Counted from the first letter of the stretch, positions 21,041 to 28,585 are shown. The stretch is 41,505 nucleotides of DNA from a virus (IMGVR_UViG_3300005588_000014:1-41505), one strand, 5' to 3'. Notes: a model not told the origin generated them from the sequence alone. Program-made: numbers and translations.

Positions 21041-22646
21041 AAATTACAACGAAGACGCAGAGCAAGCAATTTTAGGTGGTTTATTTATGAATAACGATAA
21101 CTACTACCATATTCAAGATTTAATCAATCAAGATATATTTTATAACCAAGTACACGCACTAATTTACTGCACAATAGAAAAGCTTATCAATTCAAATAAA
21201 GTTGCAGACCCTATTAGCGTTAGTGAAGATTTAGGTAATAACAACTGGTTTAAAGAAATTGGAGGTAAAAAGTTCCTAGAGCTACTAAATGAGAACACGT
21301 CAAGAGTTATCAATATTAAAACTTACTGTAATATTGTATCAGAAAGCTATAAAAGACGTAAATGTATCGATTTAAGCACTTCTACTATACAAACACTAGC
21401 AGAAGAAAAAGAAATGACTGACGAGGCGATTAATGGGCTTGCTAGTGAATTACTAGATTTGGTTGATACTTCAAAAGCTAATAGTGGTTTTCAAGATTTA
21501 ACAACAGAAAGTATTTATGAACATAGTTTAGAGGCTTTTAATCGTAAAGACCCTATAACAGGTGTTAAGACAAGTATTCCAACTTTTGATGACTTAACAG
21601 GTGGTTTACAAGGTGGTAGACTTTATGTGTTAGCTGCACCGTCTGGAATGGGTAAGTCTGCAATGGCTATCAATATTGCTAAGAATGTAGCAGAAAATTA
21701 CTTAAACGACGACAAAGGTGCTAAGATTGGTATATTTTCATTAGAAATGCCTAAAAAAGAAGTTAAAACAAGGCTTGTATCTGCTGTAAGTGGCGTAAGT
21801 CAAGAATTAATTAATACAGGTAAATTTGATAATGAGCAGTATTTAGAAAGAATTAAAAAGTCTGAATATTATGTAAATAAAATGCAAATTAGAACAGATG
21901 ACACACCAAGCTTGCATATTAATCAGATTAGAGCTAGAGCTTTAAACCTACATAGAAAATATGGTTTGGGTTTATTAATTGTAGACCATATTGGCTTAGC
22001 TAAGTCTAGTGCTAAAGAAAAAAGACTTGAAATTGCAGATATTACAATGGGTTTGAAGAATTTAGCAAAAGAATTAAACATTCCAGTTGTTGCTTTATCA
22101 CAAGTAAGTAGAGAAGTTGGCAGAAGAGATAATAAAATTCCTATGTTATCTGACTTAAAAGATAGTGCAAGCATTGAGCAAGATGCAGATATGGTTATAT
22201 TCTTATCAAGACAAGAATATTATGCAGAAAAACAAATAGGTACTGATATTGGCTCTAAGCATTATAAGGATAATTTAAAAACTATTTTAGAGCATAAAGG
22301 TTTAACAGAATTCATAGTAGCTAAAAACAGAAGTGGTAAGGCTTTATCATTCCCTATGGTGTTTAATGCGATGAGTAATACATTTATTGACATTAACAGC
22401 GTTACTATTAATGCAAGAATTGATGAGAAAGAAGTTGAAAGTGTTGAGGCTACTATTAAATCAAAGTTTGATGGCATGTTTAAATCAAATGAGTATATTA
22501 GGCACGAAAGAAACTTTATTAAGTTAATTAAAAATGGTACTGATATTCAAAACACATTACAAGATATTATTAATATCTATCCAGAGTTAAAAGGAGTTAG
22601 TCCTTTGATTATTGGATCAATAGCAAGCAAGGAGGGTTTACTTTGA
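21027..22646 (+). CDS. dnaB: Replicative DNA helicase, DnaB-like
   Basis: This 539-residue hexameric helicase unwinds DNA at the fork. The N-terminal domain has EDAEQAILGGLFMNN (residues 9-23). The RecA-like domain carries Walker A APSGMGKSA near 204-212, GIFSLEMPKKEV, the Walker B stretch LGLLIVDHIGLAK, ALSQVSREVGRRDNK, and DLKDSASIEQDADMVIFLSRQ. About 70 residues extend past the usual end, with a helical segment (YIRHERNFIKLIKNGTDIQ). It overlaps the initiator gene by 14 bases. Confidence 0.93.
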   Translation: MQVSKNYNEDAEQAILGGLFMNNDNYYHIQDLINQDIFYNQVHALIYCTIEKLINSNKVADPISVSEDLGNNNWFKEIGGKKFLELLNENTSRVINIKTYCNIVSESYKRRKCIDLSTSTIQTLAEEKEMTDEAINGLASELLDLVDTSKANSGFQDLTTESIYEHSLEAFNRKDPITGVKTSIPTFDDLTGGLQGGRLYVLAAPSGMGKSAMAINIAKNVAENYLNDDKGAKIGIFSLEMPKKEVKTRLVSAVSGVSQELINTGKFDNEQYLERIKKSEYYVNKMQIRTDDTPSLHINQIRARALNLHRKYGLGLLIVDHIGLAKSSAKEKRLEIADITMGLKNLAKELNIPVVALSQVSREVGRRDNKIPMLSDLKDSASIEQDADMVIFLSRQEYYAEKQIGTDIGSKHYKDNLKTILEHKGLTEFIVAKNRSGKALSFPMVFNAMSNTFIDINSVTINARIDEKEVESVEATIKSKFDGMFKSNEYIRHERNFIKLIKNGTDIQNTLQDIINIYPELKGVSPLIIGSIASKEGLL

Positions 22647-22771
22647 TGAACCACATAGAATTAACAATAGAATATTTATTAGATAAAAAACTATTAATAG
22701 AGGCTAAATCTTTAAAGAATGGTAATTATATGCTATTAAAGCAAGCTGATAAAATACAAGAAACAATTTAA
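22646..22771 (+). CDS. Small protein coupled to the helicase
   Basis: The ATG at 22646 overlaps the helicase stop (TGATG), and GGAGGG lies 14 bases upstream. The 41-residue product (MNHIELTIEYLLDKKLLIEA) is a charged helical peptide. It is too short for a family call, but the stop-start overlap and the ribosome site favour real translation. Confidence 0.5.
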   Translation: MNHIELTIEYLLDKKLLIEAKSLKNGNYMLLKQADKIQETI

Positions 22772-22793
22772 CTATTAGAAATGGAGTTAGAAA

Positions 22794-23045
22794 ATGAAAA
22801 AGACTTGTAATAAATGTAAGCAATTAAAACCATCTATTGATTTTTATGAGCAGTTCGGTTGCAAAGATAACAGAGGTTATACTTGCAAACAATGTCAAAG
22901 TGAAAATGGCAAGATAAAAAGAATGCTTAAAAGCCTAGACTTAGACCCTAACAAGCCATACCTATTAGTTGAGCATATAAGAAAGCAAAACGATATAATA
23001 GAAAAGCAGAAAACAAAGCTAGATAAGTATAAAGTAACTTTATAG
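22794..23045 (+). CDS. Small zinc-finger protein
   Basis: The product has 83 residues. It starts KKTCNKCKQLKPSIDFYEQFGC and continues GYTCKQCQSENGKIKRM, with two C-x-x-C pairs that form a zinc site of the kind found in phage HNH-like fragments, but the HNH catalytic part is missing. A Lys-rich helix forms the C-terminus. Likely nucleic-acid binding; the partner is unknown. Confidence 0.65.
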   Translation: MKKTCNKCKQLKPSIDFYEQFGCKDNRGYTCKQCQSENGKIKRMLKSLDLDPNKPYLLVEHIRKQNDIIEKQKTKLDKYKVTL

Positions 23046-23099
23046 AATGCTTGTAACTTACTGAAAAATAAGAAGAATTAAAAATAATTAAAAAAAGTC

Positions 23100-23128
23100 T
23101 TGCTATTAACAATAAAAGTTGTTATAGT
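23100..23128 (+). promoter_or_regulatory. Promoter of the pentapeptide-repeat gene and ssb
   Basis: TTGCTA (23100-23105) and TATAGT (23123-23128) are 17 bases apart. The spacer contains AACAA-6-TTGTT, an inverted repeat. Confidence 0.7.
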
Positions 23129-23159
23129 ATATATATGATTAATTAAAAGGAGATATAAA

Positions 23160-23810
23160 ATGACAGATAACAGACAAAATACTGGGGACTACAATACTGG
23201 TTACTACAATACTGGTTACTACAATACTGGTTACTACAATACTGGTTACTACAATACTGGTTACTACAATACTGGTTACTACAATACTGGGAACAGGAAT
23301 ACTGGGGACTGGAATACTGGGGACTGGAATACTGGGAACAGGAATACTGGGGACTGGAATACTGGGGACTGGAATACTGGGGACTGGAATACTGGTTACT
23401 GTAATTCAATAACACCAGAGGATATATTAATTTTTAATAAACCTAGCACAAGAGCTACGTGGTATAAAGCTAAAAAGCCTAATTGGTTATATGTTAATTT
23501 AACAGAGTGGGTTAGTGTGGAGAATATGACAGATAGAGAGAAACAGTCTTATCCTGATTATGTTACAACAGGTGGTTATTTAAAACATTATTCATCATTA
23601 AAACATGCTTATATAGATGCTTGGGAGAATACAACGCAAGAAGATAGAGATTTAACAAAAGAATTACCTAACTTTGACCCTGTTGTATTTGAGGAAGTAT
23701 TCGGGTTTAATCCATTTAAAGAAATTACTAAAACTATTATTTTAGATGGTAAAGAGATTAAAATATCAGAAGAAAGCTATAAAGCTTTTAAAGAACAATT
23801 TAAAGATTAA
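23160..23810 (+). CDS. Pentapeptide-repeat protein with C-terminal domain
   Basis: This 216-residue protein has 15 tandem five-residue repeats of the form N-T-G-x-x at residues 7-81 (six NTGYY, six NTGDW or NTGNR units among others). A non-repeated domain of 135 residues follows (IFNKPSTRATWYKAKKPNWLYV onwards). Such N-x-G repeats can form a beta helix, and some pentapeptide proteins mimic DNA. The C-terminal part resembles a DUF found in other phage pentapeptide proteins, though I cannot name it. The ribosome site AAGGAGATATAA is identical to that of ssb and complementary to the small RNA at 27.4 kb. Confidence 0.8.
   Translation: MTDNRQNTGDYNTGYYNTGYYNTGYYNTGYYNTGYYNTGYYNTGNRNTGDWNTGDWNTGNRNTGDWNTGDWNTGDWNTGYCNSITPEDILIFNKPSTRATWYKAKKPNWLYVNLTEWVSVENMTDREKQSYPDYVTTGGYLKHYSSLKHAYIDAWENTTQEDRDLTKELPNFDPVVFEEVFGFNPFKEITKTIILDGKEIKISEESYKAFKEQFKD
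23178..23402 (+). repeat. 15-bp tandem repeats encoding NTGxx
   Basis: Fifteen 15-base units, each starting AATACTGG, encode the pentapeptides. The first block is TTACTAC-type, six near-identical copies. The second is GGACTGG-type with AACAGG variants. The high identity of neighbouring copies suggests recent copy-number change. Confidence 0.9.
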
Positions 23811-23823
23811 AAGGAGATATAAA

Positions 23824-24237
23824 ATGGCAAGTTCATTAAATAAAGTGACAATTATTGGTAATGTTGGCAAAGAGCCTGATATTAGAGATGGTTCTAATGG
23901 TAAAATTGCTAACTTAACTATTGCAACAACTGAAAGCTGGAAAGCTAAAGACGGTACTAAACAAGATAAAACAGAATGGCATAGAGTAGTTACTTTTGGT
24001 AAGTTATCAGATGTAATTGAAAACTATGTTAAAAAAGGCGATAAAGTTTATTTTGAGGGTAAGCTACAAACTAGACAATGGACTGATAAAGACGGCGTAG
24101 AACGTTACACAACAGAGATTGTAGTTGATAGTTTTAATGGTAAAATGATTATGCTAGGTAATGCACAAGGTGGTAATAAGCCAAGCAATCAAGTTGCATC
24201 ACAAGAGCCAGACTTTGATGACGATATACCTTTTTAG
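23824..24237 (+). CDS. ssb: Single-stranded DNA-binding protein
   Basis: This 137-residue protein starts at the ATG at 23824. It has the OB-fold sequence of bacterial-type SSB: LNKVTIIGNVGKEPDIR, KIANLTIATTESWK, TEWHRVVTFGKLSDVIENYVKKGDKVYFEGKLQTRQW. The tail ends in DFDDDIPF, the acidic tip that binds partner proteins. The ribosome site AAGGAGATATAA overlaps the 12-nt complementary site of the small RNA at 27408-27419, so it might be regulated at translation. Confidence 0.95.
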   Translation: MASSLNKVTIIGNVGKEPDIRDGSNGKIANLTIATTESWKAKDGTKQDKTEWHRVVTFGKLSDVIENYVKKGDKVYFEGKLQTRQWTDKDGVERYTTEIVVDSFNGKMIMLGNAQGGNKPSNQVASQEPDFDDDIPF

Positions 24238-24241
24238 GGTA

Positions 24242-24270
24242 TTGCATTATTAATTAAACCATGCTATAGT
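24242..24270 (+). promoter_or_regulatory. Promoter of the HNH gene at 24301
   Basis: TTGCAT (24242-24247) and TATAGT (24265-24270) are separated by 17 bases, starting just after the ssb stop codon. Confidence 0.6.
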
Positions 24271-24300
24271 GTTATTATAATTTAAATGAAAGATATAAAT

Positions 24301-24783
24301 ATGAAAAGAGATTATAGTAGCACTAAGGGTGTAAATAATGGAAATTATAAAACTGGATATGCTGTGAGAAGTGATAATAAAAAAAGACCTAGTTTTTATA
24401 ATATTTGGCAAAATATGAAAGCTAGATGTTTAAACCCTAACCATCCTAAATATCATAGGTATGGAGGTAGAGGAATTAAGGTTTGTAATGAATGGCTTGA
24501 TATAAAAGGTTTTTCTGAATGGGCTTTGAACAATGGATGGGAAGACGGCTTATCTATTGATAGAATTAATAATGATGGAAATTATTGCCCTGAAAATTGC
24601 CAATGGATTACATTATCAGAAAATTCAAAAAAGAAAAGCACTACAAAACTTACAAAGAAAGATGTTATTGAAATGAGAAAATTACATAAAGATGGTTATT
24701 CTATAAATAAAATAGCAAAAATGTATAATGTTTGCTTTTCCACATCAAGATGTGTGATTAAAGATTTAACTCATATATTTTAA
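24301..24783 (+). CDS. HNH homing endonuclease with C-terminal HTH
   Basis: The start is taken at 24301, though an ATG at 24286 is possible. The 160-residue product has the HNH core YGGRGIKVCNEWL and GLSIDRINNDGNYCPENCQWITL. This is close to the nuclease at 4142-4846, so the two share ancestry. A C-terminal helix-turn-helix (LTKKDVIEMRKLHKDGYSINKIAKMYNV) probably adds DNA contact. It sits between ssb and a zinc-protein gene with its own promoter, as a mobile free-standing nuclease would. Confidence 0.86.
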   Translation: MKRDYSSTKGVNNGNYKTGYAVRSDNKKRPSFYNIWQNMKARCLNPNHPKYHRYGGRGIKVCNEWLDIKGFSEWALNNGWEDGLSIDRINNDGNYCPENCQWITLSENSKKKSTTKLTKKDVIEMRKLHKDGYSINKIAKMYNVCFSTSRCVIKDLTHIF

Positions 24784-24859
24784 TTAAAACCAACAAGTTT
24801 TAAAACTGTGAGTGTTTGCCCCACACTTCAAAGGGGCTTAACTTAAAGGGAGATGTGAA

Positions 24860-25156
24860 ATGTTATGTTTCGAATGTAAAGAAAACAAATCAACTACAAT
24901 ACTAGGACTATGCAAGTCATGTTACGGAGTTAAAGAGGCTTTTTATCATGATGATTTAATTAAACGACGTGATAAAATGAAATCTCAAGTATTTAGTAAC
25001 CTAATAGAGCAATGCGAAATGCTAGCTGAACTTGATTTAAGCACCTATAGCGTTGATTGTATGCAAAAGCTACATAAGACACACGCAAACAAGATTAAAG
25101 TTAATGTAGAGCTTTTAAAAGAGCTTGATTTAATTAAAGAGAATGCAAACTTATAG
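24860..25156 (+). CDS. Small zinc-ribbon protein
   Basis: This 98-residue protein begins MLCFECKENKSTTILGLCKSCYG, two C-x-x-C pairs forming a zinc knuckle. A helical, Lys- and Glu-rich remainder follows. GGGAGATG precedes the start. No defined family. The preceding 75 bases contain short hairpins (GCCCC with GGGGC, AGTGT with ACACT) that overlap and compete, which may mark a 3' end or leader structure. Confidence 0.6.
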   Translation: MLCFECKENKSTTILGLCKSCYGVKEAFYHDDLIKRRDKMKSQVFSNLIEQCEMLAELDLSTYSVDCMQKLHKTHANKIKVNVELLKELDLIKENANL

Positions 25157-25167
25157 GAGATGTAAAG

Positions 25168-25338
25168 ATGGAAGAGAAAGAAATTTGCATAGATTGCGAG
25201 CAAGAAATTGAAGAGGAATCTTGTGATTACTGCGAAATGTGTGGTAATCCTTGCTGTTGCGGAGATTATATGACTATATCAGATGTTAGCACTTATGTTT
25301 GTGAAAATTGCAAAATGGAATATAACGAAGATGACTAA
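25168..25338 (+). CDS. Very Cys-rich small protein
   Basis: This 56-residue protein runs from the ATG at 25168 to the stop at 25338 and has 11 Cys in four clusters (CIDC, CDYCEMCG, PCCCGDY, CENC). The pattern suggests two zinc sites. Acidic residues fill the rest. AGGAGATG lies just upstream. It overlaps the next gene by 8 bases. No family is recognised. Confidence 0.65.
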   Translation: MEEKEICIDCEQEIEEESCDYCEMCGNPCCCGDYMTISDVSTYVCENCKMEYNEDD

Positions 25339-25840
25339 GATACTAGAAAAAGGCACTAAGCAATTCTTTTTAGATAAGTTTGCTAAGTCTAAGCACCTAG
25401 ATACTATAAAAGAGCTAAAAGATGATAAGCTTGTATTATGGATAGGTTCAGAAGATGATTATAGAAGTGAGCAACAAAGAAAAGCTACTCATATGGTTAT
25501 ATCTGAACTTTGGAAATCTGGGGAAGTTTCTTTTGATACTTATAAAGAATTTAGAGATGATATAAAACACAGAAATGGTTTCATAGAAATAAAAGCTCCT
25601 GAAATATCTGAAAGATTTAGACCTAAAATAAATAAATTCTATAATAGCTTAGATGAAATAGATAAAAAAGAGTTTGCTAGGCTAATAATGGATAAGGTTA
25701 TAAGAAGTTTATCAAGTGCTAGTAAAGAAGAGTATACAATTATAATGAAAGACTTGTTATGGTTAGTTGATGAGCTAGGAGTTTCTAGTAAAAAACTAGA
25801 TGAGGCAAGGGATATGTGGTTAGAAAGTAATAATAAATAA
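25331..25840 (+). CDS. Protein of unknown function next to the methyltransferase
   Basis: The ATG at 25331 overlaps the previous gene and fits coupled translation. The 169-residue product is largely helical and charged (KILEKGTKQFFLDKFAKSKH; RPKINKFYNSLDEIDKKEF). No catalytic motif is visible. It is followed by the methyltransferase gene after 15 bases. A partner or modifier of the methyltransferase is possible but not shown. Confidence 0.55.
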   Translation: MTKILEKGTKQFFLDKFAKSKHLDTIKELKDDKLVLWIGSEDDYRSEQQRKATHMVISELWKSGEVSFDTYKEFRDDIKHRNGFIEIKAPEISERFRPKINKFYNSLDEIDKKEFARLIMDKVIRSLSSASKEEYTIIMKDLLWLVDELGVSSKKLDEARDMWLESNNK

Positions 25841-25855
25841 TGAAAGGTTTAGAAA

Positions 25856-26773
25856 ATGAGTAAAATAGATTTATACAATGGAGATTGCCTTAAGGTAATG
25901 GACGAGTTAATAGAAAAAGGTGTAAAGGTTGATGCTATTATCACAGACCCACCTTATGGGACAGTAAAAAATGCTAGCTTAGATGGCTGGGAAAATGGTA
26001 AAACAGACTGGGACGATACTATAGAACACGAACAAATGCTAGATAAATGCAATAAACTTTTAAGAATGAACGGTGCTTTAATATTATTTAGCCAAGAACC
26101 TTACACTAGTTTTTTAAGAACCAATACACACGGTAATTTGCCTTTTAGTTATGATTTAACTTGGTTAAAAGACCATTTTGCTAATGCTTTAATTGCTAAA
26201 AAAGCCCCTGTAAAATACACAGAAGATATTAATGTATTTTTTAAAAAGCATGATACTGATAGTTTACACCCATTAAGAGAATATGCTGAAACTATAAAAG
26301 AGTTTATAGGTAAAACTAAAAAAGATGTATTCCAAGAAATGGGGCATCAAGGAGTTTGTCATTTTTATATAACCGATAGCACGCAGTTTGGCTTATGCAC
26401 AGAAAAAACATACAAGGAATTAATAGAGTTATACAATATAGACTGTGAAGATTGGTTTATTAATTATGATAAATTAGTAGAAATAGACCGAGATTTTAAC
26501 CGAGTTTTTAATCTACCACAAGGTTCTAAATATAAAAGTAATGTTTTAGAATATAAAAAAGACTATCAAGGTTTACACCCTACACAAAAGCCAGTTAAGC
26601 TAATGGAAGATTTAGTTTATACTTATACAAACGAGGGTATGATAGTTTTAGACTTTACAATGGGTTCAGGCTCTACAGGTGTGGCTTGTAAGAATTTAAA
26701 TAGGAATTTTATAGGAATTGAACTTGATAAGGACTACTTTAATATAGCAAAGGAGAGAATAAATGCAGAGTAA
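25856..26773 (+). CDS. DNA adenine/cytosine-N4 methyltransferase (group beta)
   Basis: This 305-residue enzyme would transfer a methyl group from S-adenosylmethionine to a DNA base. The catalytic DPPY is at residues 31-34. The cofactor-binding segment comes last (DFTMGSGSTGVACKNLNRNFIGIELD), after HPTQKPVKLMEDLV. That order (DPPY first, F-x-G-x-G last) is the beta group. The middle of the protein holds the target-recognition region. No restriction nuclease is adjacent, so it is an orphan methylase that may protect phage DNA from host restriction. The recognition site cannot be read from sequence. Confidence 0.9.
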   Translation: MSKIDLYNGDCLKVMDELIEKGVKVDAIITDPPYGTVKNASLDGWENGKTDWDDTIEHEQMLDKCNKLLRMNGALILFSQEPYTSFLRTNTHGNLPFSYDLTWLKDHFANALIAKKAPVKYTEDINVFFKKHDTDSLHPLREYAETIKEFIGKTKKDVFQEMGHQGVCHFYITDSTQFGLCTEKTYKELIELYNIDCEDWFINYDKLVEIDRDFNRVFNLPQGSKYKSNVLEYKKDYQGLHPTQKPVKLMEDLVYTYTNEGMIVLDFTMGSGSTGVACKNLNRNFIGIELDKDYFNIAKERINAE

Positions 26774-26978
26774 ATTAGACAGCTTACTAGAAAGTTTAAC
26801 GAATATAACAATAGGCTTTACAGTAGCAACAATATCAAACTTTATTGTATTGCCTATGTTTGGTTATGATGTAACAGCTGGCGATAGTATATTAATAGCA
26901 ATAGTTTTTACTATCATATCACTAGTTAGGAGTTATATTATTAGAAGAGTATTTAATAAATTAAAGGTGTTTAAATAA
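26763..26978 (+). CDS. Small membrane protein (DUF7220-like)
   Basis: This 71-residue protein has two hydrophobic segments, at about residues 14-34 (NITIGFTVATISNFIVLPMFG) and 42-58. The pattern resembles a widespread small phage membrane family (DUF7220 in my recollection). It overlaps the methyltransferase gene by 11 bases. Function unknown. Confidence 0.65.
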   Translation: MQSKLDSLLESLTNITIGFTVATISNFIVLPMFGYDVTAGDSILIAIVFTIISLVRSYIIRRVFNKLKVFK

Positions 26979-27295
26979 TGTATCTTAAAGAAGGGAAAAT
27001 AAAAGACCGTAAGTATTTAGATACTGCTAGGGATAAATGTTGTTTGGTTTGTGGCAGTAGACACGGTGTAGTTATGCACCACCTAAGATGCTCAAGTTAT
27101 GCAGGTACAGGAACAAAAGCAGGAGATGATGAAGTAATACCTCTTTGCTCAAGATACTTCAAAAAAGATGGTTGCCACGATAAAATACATAATAATGAAA
27201 AGCAGTTTTTAAATCATTACAAATGGATATTTGGCGAAGACCCTATAGCATTTGCTAAGCTATTATATAAAAGGTACTTGACAAATAGAACTTAA
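26978..27295 (+). CDS. HNH nuclease-like protein (DUF968-like)
   Basis: This 105-residue protein has C-C-L-V-C-G near residue 22, VVMHHLRC near 32-39 and PLCSRYFKKDGCHDKIHNNEK. This is the Cys-His arrangement of the HNH group found in DUF968 and NinG-like phage proteins, which act in recombination or DNA processing. It is unlike the free-standing homing nucleases: it lies in the operon in step with its neighbours. Its start overlaps the previous stop. Confidence 0.75.
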   Translation: MYLKEGKIKDRKYLDTARDKCCLVCGSRHGVVMHHLRCSSYAGTGTKAGDDEVIPLCSRYFKKDGCHDKIHNNEKQFLNHYKWIFGEDPIAFAKLLYKRYLTNRT

Positions 27296-27306
27296 TAACA
27301 TATACT
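27278..27306 (+). promoter_or_regulatory. Promoter of the small RNA
   Basis: TTGACA (27278-27283) is separated by 17 bases from TATACT (27301-27306). It lies over the 3' end of the HNH-like gene. Confidence 0.75.
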
Positions 27307-27312
27307 ATAAGA

Positions 27313-27456
27313 AGATATATGAATGCTCTGAGAACTTACTCTAAGATTCTCGCATTCTAACTCTTATGTTAGATGGTTAATGTTTATACACCTTGGTGGG
27401 GCTTTGATTATATCTCCTTAAAAGTTAGGGCAGTCTTTAATTAGACTGTCTTTTTT
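27313..27456 (+). ncRNA. Small RNA with anti-Shine-Dalgarno segment
   Basis: A promoter ending at 27306 and a terminator at 27429-27456 frame about 145 bases with no credible gene. The RNA would fold a hairpin at 27321-27357 (GAATGC/GCATTC and GAGAA/TTCTC with a 3-base bulge). A short CTAAC/GTTAG hairpin follows. The stretch TTATATCTCCTT (27408-27419) is the exact reverse complement of AAGGAGATATAA, the ribosome site of the pentapeptide gene (23147-23158) and ssb (23811-23822). It is placed in the presumably unpaired part before the terminator. Antisense control of translation is a reasonable inference. Confidence 0.6.
27429..27456 (+). terminator. Intrinsic terminator of the small RNA
   Basis: An 8-bp stem (GGCAGTCT with AGACTGTC, one G-U) with loop TTAATT is followed by six T. 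Confidence 0.85.
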
Positions 27457-27467
27457 ATAAATAAGTG

Positions 27468-27496
27468 TTGACTTCTGCTATTAACTATAATATACT
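27468..27496 (+). promoter_or_regulatory. Early-type promoter with TTAACTATAA spacer
   Basis: TTGACT (27468-27473) and TATACT (27491-27496), 17 bases apart. The spacer and leader nearly copy the minus-strand promoter at 12419-12447. Confidence 0.75.
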
Positions 27497-27524
27497 AAGG
27501 TATAACTTAAAAAAGGAGAATAAG

Positions 27525-27764
27525 ATGAATAAAACCATAGAATTGAAAAATATGCTTATAGAATTTATAAAAGACAATAATGATATAAGCGATGACAAAA
27601 AAATAGCAGTGGTGTGCCGTGATTCAGAAAATATGGCAATAATTGATTATACTAACGACTTTAATATTGAAGTTAACATAGATAAGTTTTTAAAAAACGT
27701 TGATAAGTCTTTTTTACAGCCAAAATATAAAGATGTTTTCTTTAGACCTATGTTAAGGAGTTAG
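27525..27764 (+). CDS. Small acidic protein of unknown function
   Basis: Starting at 27525 behind an AAAAAAGGAGAA site, this encodes 79 residues (MNKTIELKNMLIEFIKDNNDISDDKK). A helical start precedes a beta-like centre. No family is recognised. It opens a small unit behind the promoter at 27468. Confidence 0.6.
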   Translation: MNKTIELKNMLIEFIKDNNDISDDKKIAVVCRDSENMAIIDYTNDFNIEVNIDKFLKNVDKSFLQPKYKDVFFRPMLRS

Positions 27765-27767
27765 TAA

Positions 27768-28070
27768 ATGAATAATGAACAAATAGATTTAATTGTAAAA
27801 ACATTAAAAGAAATAAAAAAGCTAAATAATAAAAGATTAAAACTTTCGGAAAGGTCAACTGGGGAGATTACCCAAAAAAGAATGATGGCTATTAGTACTG
27901 ATATAACTTATACAGGACATTATATTGAAGAAGAAATATTTAAACTTCATACTTTAATAGTTAAAAATAAAATAGCAAATCCTTTCAATGATAACTATTA
28001 TAAAGATACAACTTTTGAACCTAGTTGTTTTCATAAATATACAGTAAAAAGACCACATCCATTAAAATAG
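27768..28070 (+). CDS. Small helical protein of unknown function
   Basis: The 100-residue product is Lys-rich and helical (IVKTLKEIKKLNNKRLKLSERSTGE), ending PSCFHKYTVKRPHPLK. It follows the previous gene after 3 bases and ends just before the bidirectional terminator. No family is recognised. Confidence 0.55.
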   Translation: MNNEQIDLIVKTLKEIKKLNNKRLKLSERSTGEITQKRMMAISTDITYTGHYIEEEIFKLHTLIVKNKIANPFNDNYYKDTTFEPSCFHKYTVKRPHPLK

Positions 28071-28073
28071 TAT

Positions 28074-28098
28074 AAAGCAGGTTTAATAGCCTGCTTTT
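28074..28098. terminator. Bidirectional terminator between the early unit and rusA
   Basis: AAAGCAGG and CCTGCTTT form an 8-bp perfect stem around an 8-base loop, flanked by A on the left and T on the right. The short T tracts make it moderate on both strands. Confidence 0.6.
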
Positions 28099-28475
28099 AT
28101 TAATTCAGCTCTTGTCTTAGGTTTAGTATGCTCTATATATATTGCATCTTTTTCTGCCCAGAACTTATAAGGTATAATATTATAAACTTCTTTATCTTCT
28201 ATAAATAGTGCATCTAATATAGCCTTGCTTAGATTATCTATATCTGGCTTTTGGTCGTGTGGCTGATGTAGTTTTTCAGCTCTTTTCTTCTTATTCCATG
28301 ACTTAGACATAGCAATATCAAATATAATAACTGTACCACCTTTATTTACAGTTAAATCAGTCACATTCACTTCATCTCTAAAATTAAAGTACCTAGTTAC
28401 ACAAGGTCGCTTTTTCCATTTATCAGATTGTGTCATTCTAGGGGCTGGAACTGGCTTTATATTATATTTTTTCAT
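28083..28475 (-). CDS. rusA: RusA-like Holliday junction resolvase
   Basis: This 130-residue enzyme cuts four-way DNA junctions. The signature KPDIDNLSKAILDAL at residues 76-90 contains the conserved Asp residues (78 and 80), and IKPVPAPRMTQSDKWKKR is the typical N-terminus. It would act after ERF-mediated annealing and on packaging intermediates. It is encoded against the direction of its neighbours, between two rightward units, and lies partly over a terminator. An AAGGAG site is present. Confidence 0.9.
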   Translation of the reverse strand: MKKYNIKPVPAPRMTQSDKWKKRPCVTRYFNFRDEVNVTDLTVNKGGTVIIFDIAMSKSWNKKKRAEKLHQPHDQKPDIDNLSKAILDALFIEDKEVYNIIPYKFWAEKDAIYIEHTKPKTRAELIKAGY

Positions 28476-28526
28476 CTTGTAACTCCTTGTTTTTTATACA
28501 TTATTCAAAATTAACTAATTATTTTC

Positions 28527-28555
28527 TTGTATTAACTATAAAATAGTTATATCAT
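28527..28555 (+). promoter_or_regulatory. Early-type promoter with dyad spacer
   Basis: TTGTAT (28527-28532) and TATCAT (28550-28555) are 17 bases apart. The spacer is the near-perfect inverted repeat TAACTAT-3-ATAGTTA, combining both orientations of the motif found in other early promoters. Confidence 0.6.
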
Positions 28556-28585
28556 TATTATATAACTTAAACAGGAGATTGTAAA

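Noticed and set aside
23178-23402. CRISPR array
   Set aside because: The 15-base repeats are contiguous, lie in frame in a gene and have no spacers.
23143-23415. Minus-strand repeat protein of QYSS/QYCSN type
   Set aside because: It is the complement of the pentapeptide repeats, with no ribosome site and repeats dictated by the other strand.
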